Positions 33,333 to 40,246 of a DNA stretch of 50,546 nucleotides are shown here, in pieces. Numbering within the stretch: the stretch's first letter is position 1; the number at the start of each line of letters is the position of its first letter. The notes beneath the pieces were generated by a model. That model saw only the letters and a list, made by a program, of their open reading frames with translations. It ran no database searches and was not told the DNA's origin. Origin of the DNA: an uncultured Blautia sp. GTDB lineage: Bacteria; Bacillota; Clostridia; Lachnospirales; Lachnospiraceae. The position numbers and the translations under genes were made by a program. The stretch covers positions 1-50,546 of the forward strand of contig USDN01000015.1 of assembly GCA_900553515.1 (NCBI GenBank), read 5' to 3'.

Positions 33333-33933
33333 ATTATACTTATAACAGGTGGGGAAAAGTCCTGAGCATCACCGGAAGCAGGAAAGACACTATAGGTCAG
33401 CTGAATCCTTTCCGCTACAGAGGCTACTATTACGACAAAGAGACGGGAATGTATTACCTGAAGAACAGATACTATGATCCGGAGATTAGAAGGTTTATCT
33501 GTGCGGATGGACAGGTAAACAGTGGAAGTCTTGGGAAAAATATGTATGCATACTGCGAAAATAATGCAGTAAATCTTGCAGATTACAGTGGCTGTTCTGT
33601 GATTTCAATAGGAAGTTGGCTGGGTAAATTAGTAGTTGGCGCGATAAAAAAGCAGCATCAGCAGTTGCAGGATTCGTGGCACATAAAGCGATAGATTTCA
33701 TAGGATCATTGGGTAATGTAGGAGACGAAAGTGGAGATTGAGATTTTGAGCGTAGAATTCAAAATATCCAGAAACTCTGTAAAGAAAAAATATATGTAAG
33801 TCTTGCGCTTCTCAATATAGACAGGATTATGAAAGAATTTAAGGCATTTACCCGGTTCTGGTTGATTTTATTTTGCTCTACTTATGGAAAGCTCGTTAAG
33901 GTTGAAGTTAGCGGGTTTTTGGTCTGGTTCTGA
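33311..33933 (+). pseudogene. Displaced rhs core end and decayed toxin tip
   Basis: Bases 33311 to about 33640 repeat the rhs core end at 30128-30470 almost base for base (same FRYRGYYYDKETGMYYLKNR segment). Then the copy lacks a stretch of the alanine-rich linker and has six instead of seven A in a run near 33646, which shifts the frame and ends at 33692. If the missing A is restored, the frame reads on through AHKAIDFIG to a stop at 33739. After that stop a further ~63 codons stay open to 33931. No start signal is present. It is the remnant of an alternative tip. Confidence 0.8.
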
Positions 33934-33991
33934 CTGGAAGTCTGACGTAAAGTTTTGATTATCTAAGCCAAGAAAAGAGGAGAGAAAATAT

Positions 33992-35074
33992 ATGCATCAA
34001 CAAAACATATTTTGGAGACAACTGACTAGTGAATTTTATGAAAAGCAGGAAATATATCAGGAGTCATATAAGTGTTTAAATGCTTTTCTTAATGTGCCGG
34101 AGATTATAGAGATTCAGACGAAAAAATATTTGAGAGAGAATGAATACGAAAAGTATAAAAATACAATCTGTAAATTATCAGAGTTTTATAAACAGCATAA
34201 TCAGGAAAGATTTAATAATAATCTTTCAGGAAATAATATCACAAAATCATCTGAAGAAAAATGTATTTCTGATTTTATGGAAAAAAGTGTATTGTTTCTA
34301 ATTTTGCAGGAAATGTGTAATGGTATTGGACGTGAGTTATTTGATATTCAAGAGAATCAGGTGAAATATGAAAAATATAGTAATTATAGATATTCTGATT
34401 TGGGGGCACATACACCAAGCCCTGTAATTGACTTGATTACGGGAAATGAAAAAAGGGGAACTTTTTATAAAAAAATTCCCCGGAAAAGAAATCAAGTATA
34501 TAGGTTTAAGTATAGAAAAGACGGAAATTTGATTTCAGCGTTTTCATATCTGAAAGAAAAACCTCGATACTTTTGTTCAATTCTATATTCCGAAAACTAT
34601 ATTTTTTATTTGAAATATAGAATTGTGGGAGATGAGGAATCAGATATTTATTTTCTTTCATATATAGATATTGTGAAATGTGAAGGGGACAAGCCTGAAT
34701 ATCTTGAAAAAACAAATTATTTTCCTGATTTGGGTATTTGCAGTATCGATAAAGAATCTTATATATATAAAAAGGAGAATCTGGATAAATGGATTTTTGA
34801 GACGTACCTTTTTCCGGTAGAAAATGGTGGGCTGAAGTATGGAAAACTTTGTCGCACGTTATACACCGTGAAATATGATAAGGAGGGATATATATGTAAT
34901 TATACTTCTAATCGGTATATGGGAAGTGAAGCAAGGATAAAATCAGAGGATAATTTATTTATTCAGAAGCATATTGTTCAACGAGAAAAAAGCTTGGATA
35001 CAGGAAAGGATGCTGTAAGATGGCAATATCCACCGAATTATTTTTCTTGTCAAAATAGAAAAAGTAATGTTTAA
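33992..35074 (+). CDS. Unknown protein in the rhs array, possible orphan immunity protein
   Basis: A 360-residue soluble protein, rich in K, Y, N and E, with no signal peptide or membrane segment and a good GAGGAGAG site. I do not recognise a family. It lies between a decayed rhs tip (ending 33933) and the second copy of the cassette terminator (35076), the position the immunity gene has in the first cassette. Its base composition is clearly more AT-rich than the rhs core, like the tips. The C-terminal ~200 residues look like a beta-rich domain (RFKYRKDGNLISAFSYLKEK, YFCSILYSENYIFYLKYRI). An effector-protecting role is a guess from position only. Confidence 0.55.
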   Translation: MHQQNIFWRQLTSEFYEKQEIYQESYKCLNAFLNVPEIIEIQTKKYLRENEYEKYKNTICKLSEFYKQHNQERFNNNLSGNNITKSSEEKCISDFMEKSVLFLILQEMCNGIGRELFDIQENQVKYEKYSNYRYSDLGAHTPSPVIDLITGNEKRGTFYKKIPRKRNQVYRFKYRKDGNLISAFSYLKEKPRYFCSILYSENYIFYLKYRIVGDEESDIYFLSYIDIVKCEGDKPEYLEKTNYFPDLGICSIDKESYIYKKENLDKWIFETYLFPVENGGLKYGKLCRTLYTVKYDKEGYICNYTSNRYMGSEARIKSEDNLFIQKHIVQREKSLDTGKDAVRWQYPPNYFSCQNRKSNV

Positions 35075-35075
35075 G

Positions 35076-35117
35076 GGAGGCGGTATACCCTGCCGCTTCC
35101 GGAGATACCGTTGTAAA
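35076..35117 (+). repeat. Second copy of the cassette terminator fused to a micro-fragment of rhs core
   Basis: GGAGGCGG (35076-35083) and CCGCTTCC (35093-35100) repeat the hairpin of 31452-31476 with one loop base changed. It is directly joined to CCGGAGATACCGTTGTAAA (35099-35117), the same rhs core stretch that begins the copies at 30131 and 33311. The T-run of copy 1 is replaced by the rhs scrap, so this is a recombination junction. Confidence 0.75.
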
Positions 35118-35146
35118 GTTTATACAACTATTATGGAGGGAAGTGA

Positions 35147-36364
35147 ATGAAGTCTGTAATAAAGCGCAGAAAAAAAGCGAAGCATTATGAAATGGTTATT
35201 AAAGATATTATTGATATTTTAAAGGAATATATCATATTTCTTTTGATGTTTGTGATTTTACTTGTCTTCCATGTAATGCGGGGGAGTTGGGGAGGCCATC
35301 TGGGACTTTTTTTGGATGTGTTTTTTTTACCTGTGGTATTGGTTGGGAATTGGGGATATGAATTTCGTGTGTCACAGTGCAATGAGTTTGGACGTAACAG
35401 GTATAAAGCATCAGAAGTCGCCCTGCGGGAAGACTCGTCAAATCCTTTATATGTAAAAGGATGTTTTCGGAAGAATTATAAAAGGAATCCTAATAGCAAA
35501 ATGGCAAAGCTGAAAGGTTATTATTTTTGCCAGATTATTGCAATGATTCAAATGCCTGTAATGATAATAAGGAGTATATATATTATTGTTGCTTTTACCA
35601 GATTGGAAAATGTGGGAAGGTATTATTCAGTTGTATGGCCTGATCTTATAATTTTTTCCTCGTTAGCGATTAGTAGGGTTTTGTGGTTGGCATTTTATAT
35701 ATACTATAATGGAATTATTAACGCTGAGAGAAAAAAGAACCAGGGTGCATTCTTTAAAGAAAAAGCAATATGCAGAAAATGTCTCCGTAATAATAATTAT
35801 GAAACATTCTTTTATAAAAGATTTTCAGAATATTCTAAAATGTTTAATGAAACTGAGACGGCGTTTCAGGAAAAGTTTCATGGAACGGAATATTTGCTAT
35901 TAGGGACAGGTGGGAATATGGAGGATAATATAAAACTGGATGCAGCAGAAGACCGCGAAAATAACAATCTACAAATACTTGTTCAAATGTACCAGCGCCG
36001 TTTAAAAAAAGAGCACATTGAAATGATGAACCAGTTTGTCCGTAAAGAAGTTTGCCATGCTTCCAAAAGAACTTTGCCATTAGGATTTCCTTATGTAACA
36101 TATTTTATTTATGTGGAAGAAAAATCTCAAGTTTTTGAAGAGATATTCTGTGGTGAGATCCGCCAGCGCAACAGTTTTTTTGCCATTCCTGTCGGGGTGG
36201 TTTTAAAAGAAGAAAAAATGTATATTCCCGGAATGCAGAAGGGGTTTGGCTATGAGGAATATGACAGAATGAAAGAAAATATTTTCGAGATTCTGTCACA
36301 AAGAGAACCCGATAAAGACAGAATCCTGCTGCCTTGTGGCTGGACACATACATATAGAAAGTAA
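35147..36364 (+). CDS. Membrane protein of unknown function in the rhs array
   Basis: A 405-residue protein with four likely membrane segments (about residues 28-45, 52-68, 130-150, 168-190). A basic cytoplasmic loop contains NPLYVKGCFRKNYKRN, and a soluble C-terminal half of ~200 residues has a mixed alpha/beta pattern. GGAGGG precedes the ATG. It begins 30 bases after the rhs micro-fragment, so it is likely an orphan immunity-type gene of a lost tip, perhaps against a membrane-active or cell-wall toxin; this is inference. The shorter gene at 36473 shares its NPLYxKGCFRK region. Confidence 0.6.
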   Translation: MKSVIKRRKKAKHYEMVIKDIIDILKEYIIFLLMFVILLVFHVMRGSWGGHLGLFLDVFFLPVVLVGNWGYEFRVSQCNEFGRNRYKASEVALREDSSNPLYVKGCFRKNYKRNPNSKMAKLKGYYFCQIIAMIQMPVMIIRSIYIIVAFTRLENVGRYYSVVWPDLIIFSSLAISRVLWLAFYIYYNGIINAERKKNQGAFFKEKAICRKCLRNNNYETFFYKRFSEYSKMFNETETAFQEKFHGTEYLLLGTGGNMEDNIKLDAAEDRENNNLQILVQMYQRRLKKEHIEMMNQFVRKEVCHASKRTLPLGFPYVTYFIYVEEKSQVFEEIFCGEIRQRNSFFAIPVGVVLKEEKMYIPGMQKGFGYEEYDRMKENIFEILSQREPDKDRILLPCGWTHTYRK

Positions 36365-36472
36365 TATAGGAAAACAGGATAAATTATGGAGGAGGATATG
36401 AGAGTTTCAGGTACATTAAAAAATACAGAAAATATGTTAATAATGTCATGGATTTCTTAAAAGGAGTTGTAT

Positions 36473-36799
36473 ATGAATACACATATTTGGGCAGCAGGGG
36501 TTTTGGTAATCTTCATTTTAATGGAATACGCTGAAAAATATTTAGGATATGGTATGCTGACATTAGTATATTTATTAGTGTTCTGGGTGATGCCGAATAA
36601 AATATACAGAATACAGGGGTGGAAGCGTAAGTATGGCTCATGGAGGTGTGAAGAAAATAATAAAAATCCTTTATATGCCAAAGGGTGTTTTAGAAAAAAA
36701 ACAGGTAAAACATTTTTGCCAAAATTAAAAGGCTTATTTCTAATAAATCACAAAGTAATTTTTGACTATCTTTTCAAAAGTTCTTATATGCCGGTATAG
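36473..36799 (+). CDS. Short membrane protein, truncated paralogue of the preceding gene
   Basis: A 108-residue protein with two hydrophobic segments (about residues 4-16 and 24-42). NKNPLYAKGCFRKKTGK and then LPKLKGLFLINHK correspond to NPLYVKGCFRK and MAKLKGYYFC of the 405-residue neighbour, so it matches only that protein's N-terminal third. AAGGAG lies six bases before the ATG; a TTG two codons earlier is less likely. The stop falls within the terminator hairpin. Either a truncated copy or a short functional variant. Confidence 0.5.
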   Translation: MNTHIWAAGVLVIFILMEYAEKYLGYGMLTLVYLLVFWVMPNKIYRIQGWKRKYGSWRCEENNKNPLYAKGCFRKKTGKTFLPKLKGLFLINHKVIFDYLFKSSYMPV

Positions 36800-36830
36800 C
36801 CTATTGTTACAGGCTTTTCCGGCATTTTTC
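36788..36830 (+). terminator. Terminator at the end of the rhs array
   Basis: ATGCCGG (36788-36794) pairs with CCGGCAT (36819-36825), with an inner AGCCT/AGGCT stem, followed by TTTTTC. It overlaps the last codons of the 36473 gene. Confidence 0.8.
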
Positions 36831-36885
36831 ATTGTGGAAGATACTCTCAAATCTTCTTATATCCCCGTATGTTTTTGTGTTCAAA

Positions 36886-36922
36886 AGTAGTATGTGGAGT
36901 AGTAAATTCTCCATTTACTACT
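36886..36922. repeat. Repeats beside int, possible element end
   Basis: AGTAGTA occurs twice in direct orientation (36886-36892 and 36898-36904). AGTAGTAAAT (36898-36907) forms a 10-bp stem with ATTTACTACT (36913-36922), which reaches the int stop codon. Such repeats near int resemble integrase arm-binding sites in Tn916-like ends, but the role here is inferred. Confidence 0.45.
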
Positions 36923-38114
36923 ATGCAATCAGCCGCTTCATTTCGGTTATTGACGTTTCGGAAGTTGTGTGTGCGTAATAGTTCAGCGTCATATTGATGT
37001 TGGAATGTCCCATGATGTATTGCAATGCTTTAGGGTTCATTCCCGCATTTGCTAACGTGGTGCAGAATGTGTGGCGTAAGGTATGCGGTGTCATTACCTT
37101 TGGCAATGCTACCTTTTGCGTTTTGTTGTATTTCCTTACAAGCCCCCGGAACATACTTTCATAGTTGACTGCCACTTTTGGCAAGCCGTTCCGGTTAAGG
37201 AACAGAAATTTTGTGTAGCCCTCCAAAATAACAGGCTGTGCATATTTCCGTTTGTTCAGCACCCGCTGAAATGCTTCCAACACTTTTTCACTCATAGGAA
37301 TAACTCGGTTGCCGCTTTTCGTCTTAGGCGTTTCCACATAGTATCCCACGTCTACAATCTTCAAAAGTTGGTGGTCTACATGAATAAGCTGTTTGTCTAA
37401 GTCAATGTCAGCTTCCGTCAGTCCGCAGAGTTCCGAAATGCGAAGCCCTGTCCCTAACAGTATGATAATCTCGTCGTAGTATTTCTGATAGACTTTATCA
37501 TGCTGCACAAAGGACAAAAAAGCCGCTTCCTGCGTAGGGGATAAAGGTTCCTTTGGTTCCGTATCATCTTCAAGGACTGTGTTCAACTGGAAGTCAAACG
37601 GATTTTTACGAATACAATCGTCCTGTATGGCTGTGTAAAAGGCAGCCTTTAAGGAACGCTTGTGGTTGTTGATAGTCTTGAAGCCGTAACCTTTTTCTTT
37701 CATGCGTAACGCCCATTCCTTTGCGTCGGAGAGCTTCACATTTTCAATCCGGCAGGCTCCAAGTTTATCCTCCTGCAAAATCCGCATGAGCTGTTTTCGC
37801 CCCTGCTTTGTACCATGCCGTACATTTGCCCGGTGGCGTATCTGCTTTGCGTAGAGTTGGCAGACCGTCATTTTCTTTCCGATATGGTCGATACCGTCGT
37901 CAAGGTCTTTTTGGATTTCTTTCTCTTTTTCCCTCAACGCTATATCGTCGCGTTTTCCTGCCGGGGTTTTGTCCGTAGGTACTAACTTCCAAGAATAAAC
38001 AAACTGCGGTTTTCCAAAGGTATCTATATATTTGTAGGCATATCTCCCGTCTTTTCTCTGGCTCTCTCCGGTGCGGAGAATACGATTTTTATTATCCCGT
38101 CTTTTTTCCGACAT
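36921..38114 (-). CDS. int: Tn916-type tyrosine integrase
   Basis: A 397-residue tyrosine recombinase very like Tn916 Int. The N-terminal arm-binding domain (MSEKRRDNKNRILRTGESQR) and the SAM-like core-binding domain (about residues 80-170) are followed by the catalytic domain. Catalytic residues are visible: R in GTGLRISELCG, K in ETPKTKSGNR, HTLRHTFCT, the second H in GHSNINMT, and the nucleophile Y in LNYYAHTT. The ATG at 38114 has GGAAAGGAG upstream and matches the known N terminus; the open frame further upstream is not used. xis lies 80 bases away on the same strand. Confidence 0.95.
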   Translation of the reverse strand: MSEKRRDNKNRILRTGESQRKDGRYAYKYIDTFGKPQFVYSWKLVPTDKTPAGKRDDIALREKEKEIQKDLDDGIDHIGKKMTVCQLYAKQIRHRANVRHGTKQGRKQLMRILQEDKLGACRIENVKLSDAKEWALRMKEKGYGFKTINNHKRSLKAAFYTAIQDDCIRKNPFDFQLNTVLEDDTEPKEPLSPTQEAAFLSFVQHDKVYQKYYDEIIILLGTGLRISELCGLTEADIDLDKQLIHVDHQLLKIVDVGYYVETPKTKSGNRVIPMSEKVLEAFQRVLNKRKYAQPVILEGYTKFLFLNRNGLPKVAVNYESMFRGLVRKYNKTQKVALPKVMTPHTLRHTFCTTLANAGMNPKALQYIMGHSNINMTLNYYAHTTSETSITEMKRLIA

Positions 38115-38193
38115 CGTTATGCTCCTTTCCATAATGGAAAGAGCCTTGATATGCTTGACTACATTGTACCACATTCAAGGCTCGATTTCACTA

Positions 38194-38397
38194 TCAGATT
38201 GCGTCCACCGTATCAATCATTTTTTCAAACTGCTTACGCTTAATCTGAATACGGTTTCCGTTCATCATTACCCAGTCCGGGACGGGATTTTCTTCTGCCA
38301 GTTTCCGCAGCTTGCTTTCTCCGATACGGAAATATTTTGCTGCTTCTTCTATGGTAAGAGTGTACTTTTCCCAAATCGGCACGTCGTTATTGTTCAA
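38194..38397 (-). CDS. xis: Tn916-type excisionase
   Basis: A 67-residue winged-helix excisionase. PIWEKYTLTIEEAAKYFRIG and MNGNRIQIKRKQFEKMIDT are close to Tn916 Xis. A TTG start at 38397 has AAAGGGGG 8 bases upstream and gives exactly the Tn916 length; the frame is open further upstream but would overlap that ribosome binding site. It directs Int to excision. It is transcribed ahead of int. Confidence 0.92.
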   Translation of the reverse strand: MNNNDVPIWEKYTLTIEEAAKYFRIGESKLRKLAEENPVPDWVMMNGNRIQIKRKQFEKMIDTVDAI

Positions 38398-38433
38398 TTT
38401 GTCGTCCCCCTTTCTTAACGGGTCAAAAATCAA

Positions 38434-38817
38434 TCTGTAACATAGGCTTTAATCGGACGGCTATTAGCGTAACCTCATGGGAGTTGCACCCCTCCGGCGG
38501 TCTGCCGAAGCCCTACCCATTGCCTGCGACGCTTCTAACGCTCGGACTATGGCTGTAAGGAAGTATCATTATGTATTCTGTGCGTTATCGCCCGCAGGCT
38601 GCTATCCCTGCTTTACGGTGTGGTATTTCTCGCTCGCTTTTCTATTAAGAGAAAGGTCATGGCGTACCCGCTGCATGGCTCGGCACAAAAGGAACGTATC
38701 CGATTTGCCTTATGCTGCGTCGCCGTTCTATTGCGCCGCTTTCTTTATCAAAGAGCAGGGGGCTGTCTTGCGGTATGGAACGGAAAAGGGGAAAGAAGCG
38801 TTCCAATATCGCGTAGG
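38434..38817. other. 384-base gap inside the Tn916-like relic
   Basis: Between xis and the orf8-like gene there is no gene I can support on either strand. Open frames exist on the plus strand but lack ribosome binding sites and look compositionally random. Tn916-like elements also have a long spacer here. The GC content is higher than in the flanking rhs array. Confidence 0.4.
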
Positions 38818-39075
38818 TTATTCAGCCCGAAAAGTGAGGATAGCCCTCATCAGTCTTGCTTGCAGCCGTTCCCGAATATCCTCGTCAACGCCATAATAGA
38901 CATTGCCGCGCTCGTCGTAGAGCTTCCGCATGGAAAGACTTGCTATGTAGCCGCTGAAATGCTGCAAGACCATTTTCATAGCGTCCGGGTCGCCTTTGCT
39001 CGCCGCCAAAATAACGGGATAGGGAACAAGGGCATTTTCCGGGTAGTCGTTTTGATTACCATTCGTTCCATTCAT
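38818..39075 (-). CDS. Helix-turn-helix protein, Tn916 orf8-like
   Basis: An 85-residue protein with the conjugative-transposon helix-turn-helix domain. VPYPVILAASKGDPDAMKMV and FSGYIASLSMRKL are characteristic, and DEDIRERLQARLMRAILTFR closes the helical bundle. The start overlaps the end of the sigma-factor gene by 20 bases, so the two are coupled. In Tn916-like elements the pair orf7-orf8 controls transcription of xis-int and transfer genes. Confidence 0.85.
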   Translation of the reverse strand: MNGTNGNQNDYPENALVPYPVILAASKGDPDAMKMVLQHFSGYIASLSMRKLYDERGNVYYGVDEDIRERLQARLMRAILTFRAE

Positions 39076-39496
39076 CAGCGTGTTCCTCCAAATATTTCTT
39101 TAACAGTTCAAAAGAGCTTGTCCGTCTGTACTGTATCGTGCTGCGCGACGTATTGAACATTTTTCCGATTTCCACGTCAGTCATGCCCTCGAAATAGTAC
39201 AGAAGTATAGCAGTTCTCTTTTCTTCCGGCAGGGTGCGTATTGCTTCAAGCAATAACTTCGGGGTTATTTCTTTTCCTGCCATTTGATAAGTCGGCTCGG
39301 CTGTTTCAGCTTGAAAATATTTATCCGTAGTGTAAAGCTGCCGTTCCTCATGCAAGGCAAGGTCACAAAAAGAAACTTCCCGTTTCCTGCGTCGCCGGAT
39401 TTCATCATGGGCGTTACAGGCTTCGTTGTGTAGCACCCGTTTACAGAAACTTTGAAAGACACATTGCTTCTGAAATTCTCTGCGATTAGGTTCCAT
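39056..39496 (-). CDS. Sigma-70-like factor, Tn916 orf7-like
   Basis: A 146-residue small sigma-70-type protein. The C-terminal region 4 is clear: LPEEKRTAILLYYFEGMTDV, then EIGKMFNTSRSTIQYRRTSS as helix-turn-helix. The N-terminal part is poorly conserved, as in ORF7. AAAGGAGGTG precedes the ATG. In Tn916-like elements this protein activates the excision genes; it still stands before the xis-int genes here, but the rest of the element is gone. Confidence 0.85.
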   Translation of the reverse strand: MEPNRREFQKQCVFQSFCKRVLHNEACNAHDEIRRRRKREVSFCDLALHEERQLYTTDKYFQAETAEPTYQMAGKEITPKLLLEAIRTLPEEKRTAILLYYFEGMTDVEIGKMFNTSRSTIQYRRTSSFELLKKYLEEHADEWNEW

Positions 39497-39747
39497 GTAA
39501 TCACCTCCTTTCTGCCGAAAGGCGGTAGTACCTCCCCTTTTCGCGGGATAATACAGACGACTTTTTTAAACGCCGGACGAAAGCGAAAATTTCTTTGAAA
39601 AATCTTCTGTAAAATGCAAAATGCGCCCATCTGCAAGGCGCAGACCGACGCATAGGAAATAACAGCAGTATTTAATTGATTTGATAGTTCATCTGTATAG
39701 TCGGACTTGTCCGGTGGGGGAGCTATACTTTTTTTAATGAATGTAAC

Positions 39748-40029
39748 CTAAAAAAGGCATATTAATACCGGCATTAATACCGCTGTTATACACCACTTTT
39801 TTTTCGGAAGCGGCATTCCTAAAAACAAATCCTGCATTTGAATTCTTATAATATACTTCGTATATAAATATATCATGGTCAGCAGGCTCAAAATCGCAAA
39901 TGTCACATATAGAATTCTCACATATGGATTCTTCTCACATATCCCATATGCAAATGCTATACTAAATTCATCCGTAAGCTGAATAAGAATGAATGCTATT
40001 GCAATATGGAACGTACATTTTATTTTCAT
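39748..40029 (-). pseudogene. Truncated membrane protein, possibly CAAX/CPBP-type protease N terminus
   Basis: A 93-residue fragment with three hydrophobic segments, starting with a good AAAGGAG site at 40029. FLGMPLPKKKWCITAVLMPV resembles the region between the second and third helices of CPBP intramembrane proteases, but no catalytic EExxR motif is reached before the stop. The stop is close to the right limit of the Tn916-like relic, so an insertion probably removed the rest. It may also be a complete small membrane protein; the family call is weak. Confidence 0.4.
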
Positions 40030-40246
40030 AAATGCTCCTTTACTTTTCTCCTCATGTATTATTTTCTAAGAGTTATCTCTTAGAATGTACTTATACAATA
40101 ACATTTAATTCTTACCTGTTCATTTAACTGTACCTTAACTATTCTTAACTATCTTCAAGCAGATGCAAGGCCTATGACGAAAGCTTTGCCTTAGAAGCTG
40201 TAGCATCATCCATGGTCATGTTCCCCATAAAATTTGTTTTTCATGT

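Larger units (their letters stand above)
36886..39640. mobile_element. Tn916-family element relic: int, xis, orf8-like, orf7-like only
   Basis: The recombination and regulation end of a Tn916-like conjugative transposon is present (int, xis, HTH protein, sigma factor, all minus strand, in Tn916 order). None of the conjugation genes, no relaxase and no cargo gene follow; 250 bases after the sigma gene a broken host gene begins. The right limit is approximate, set where element-like sequence fades near 39640. The left limit is the repeat region beside int. No flanking direct repeat could be found by eye. Confidence 0.6.

Noticed and set aside
36386..36460. 24-codon open frame between the two membrane-protein genes of the rhs array.
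   Set aside because: The ribosome binding site is weak, and another frame through the same bases looks equally protein-like. Not enough to call a gene.
38477..39156. Plus-strand open frames of 139 and 178 codons inside the Tn916-like relic.
   Set aside because: They run into the antisense of the orf8- and orf7-like genes and lack start signals.
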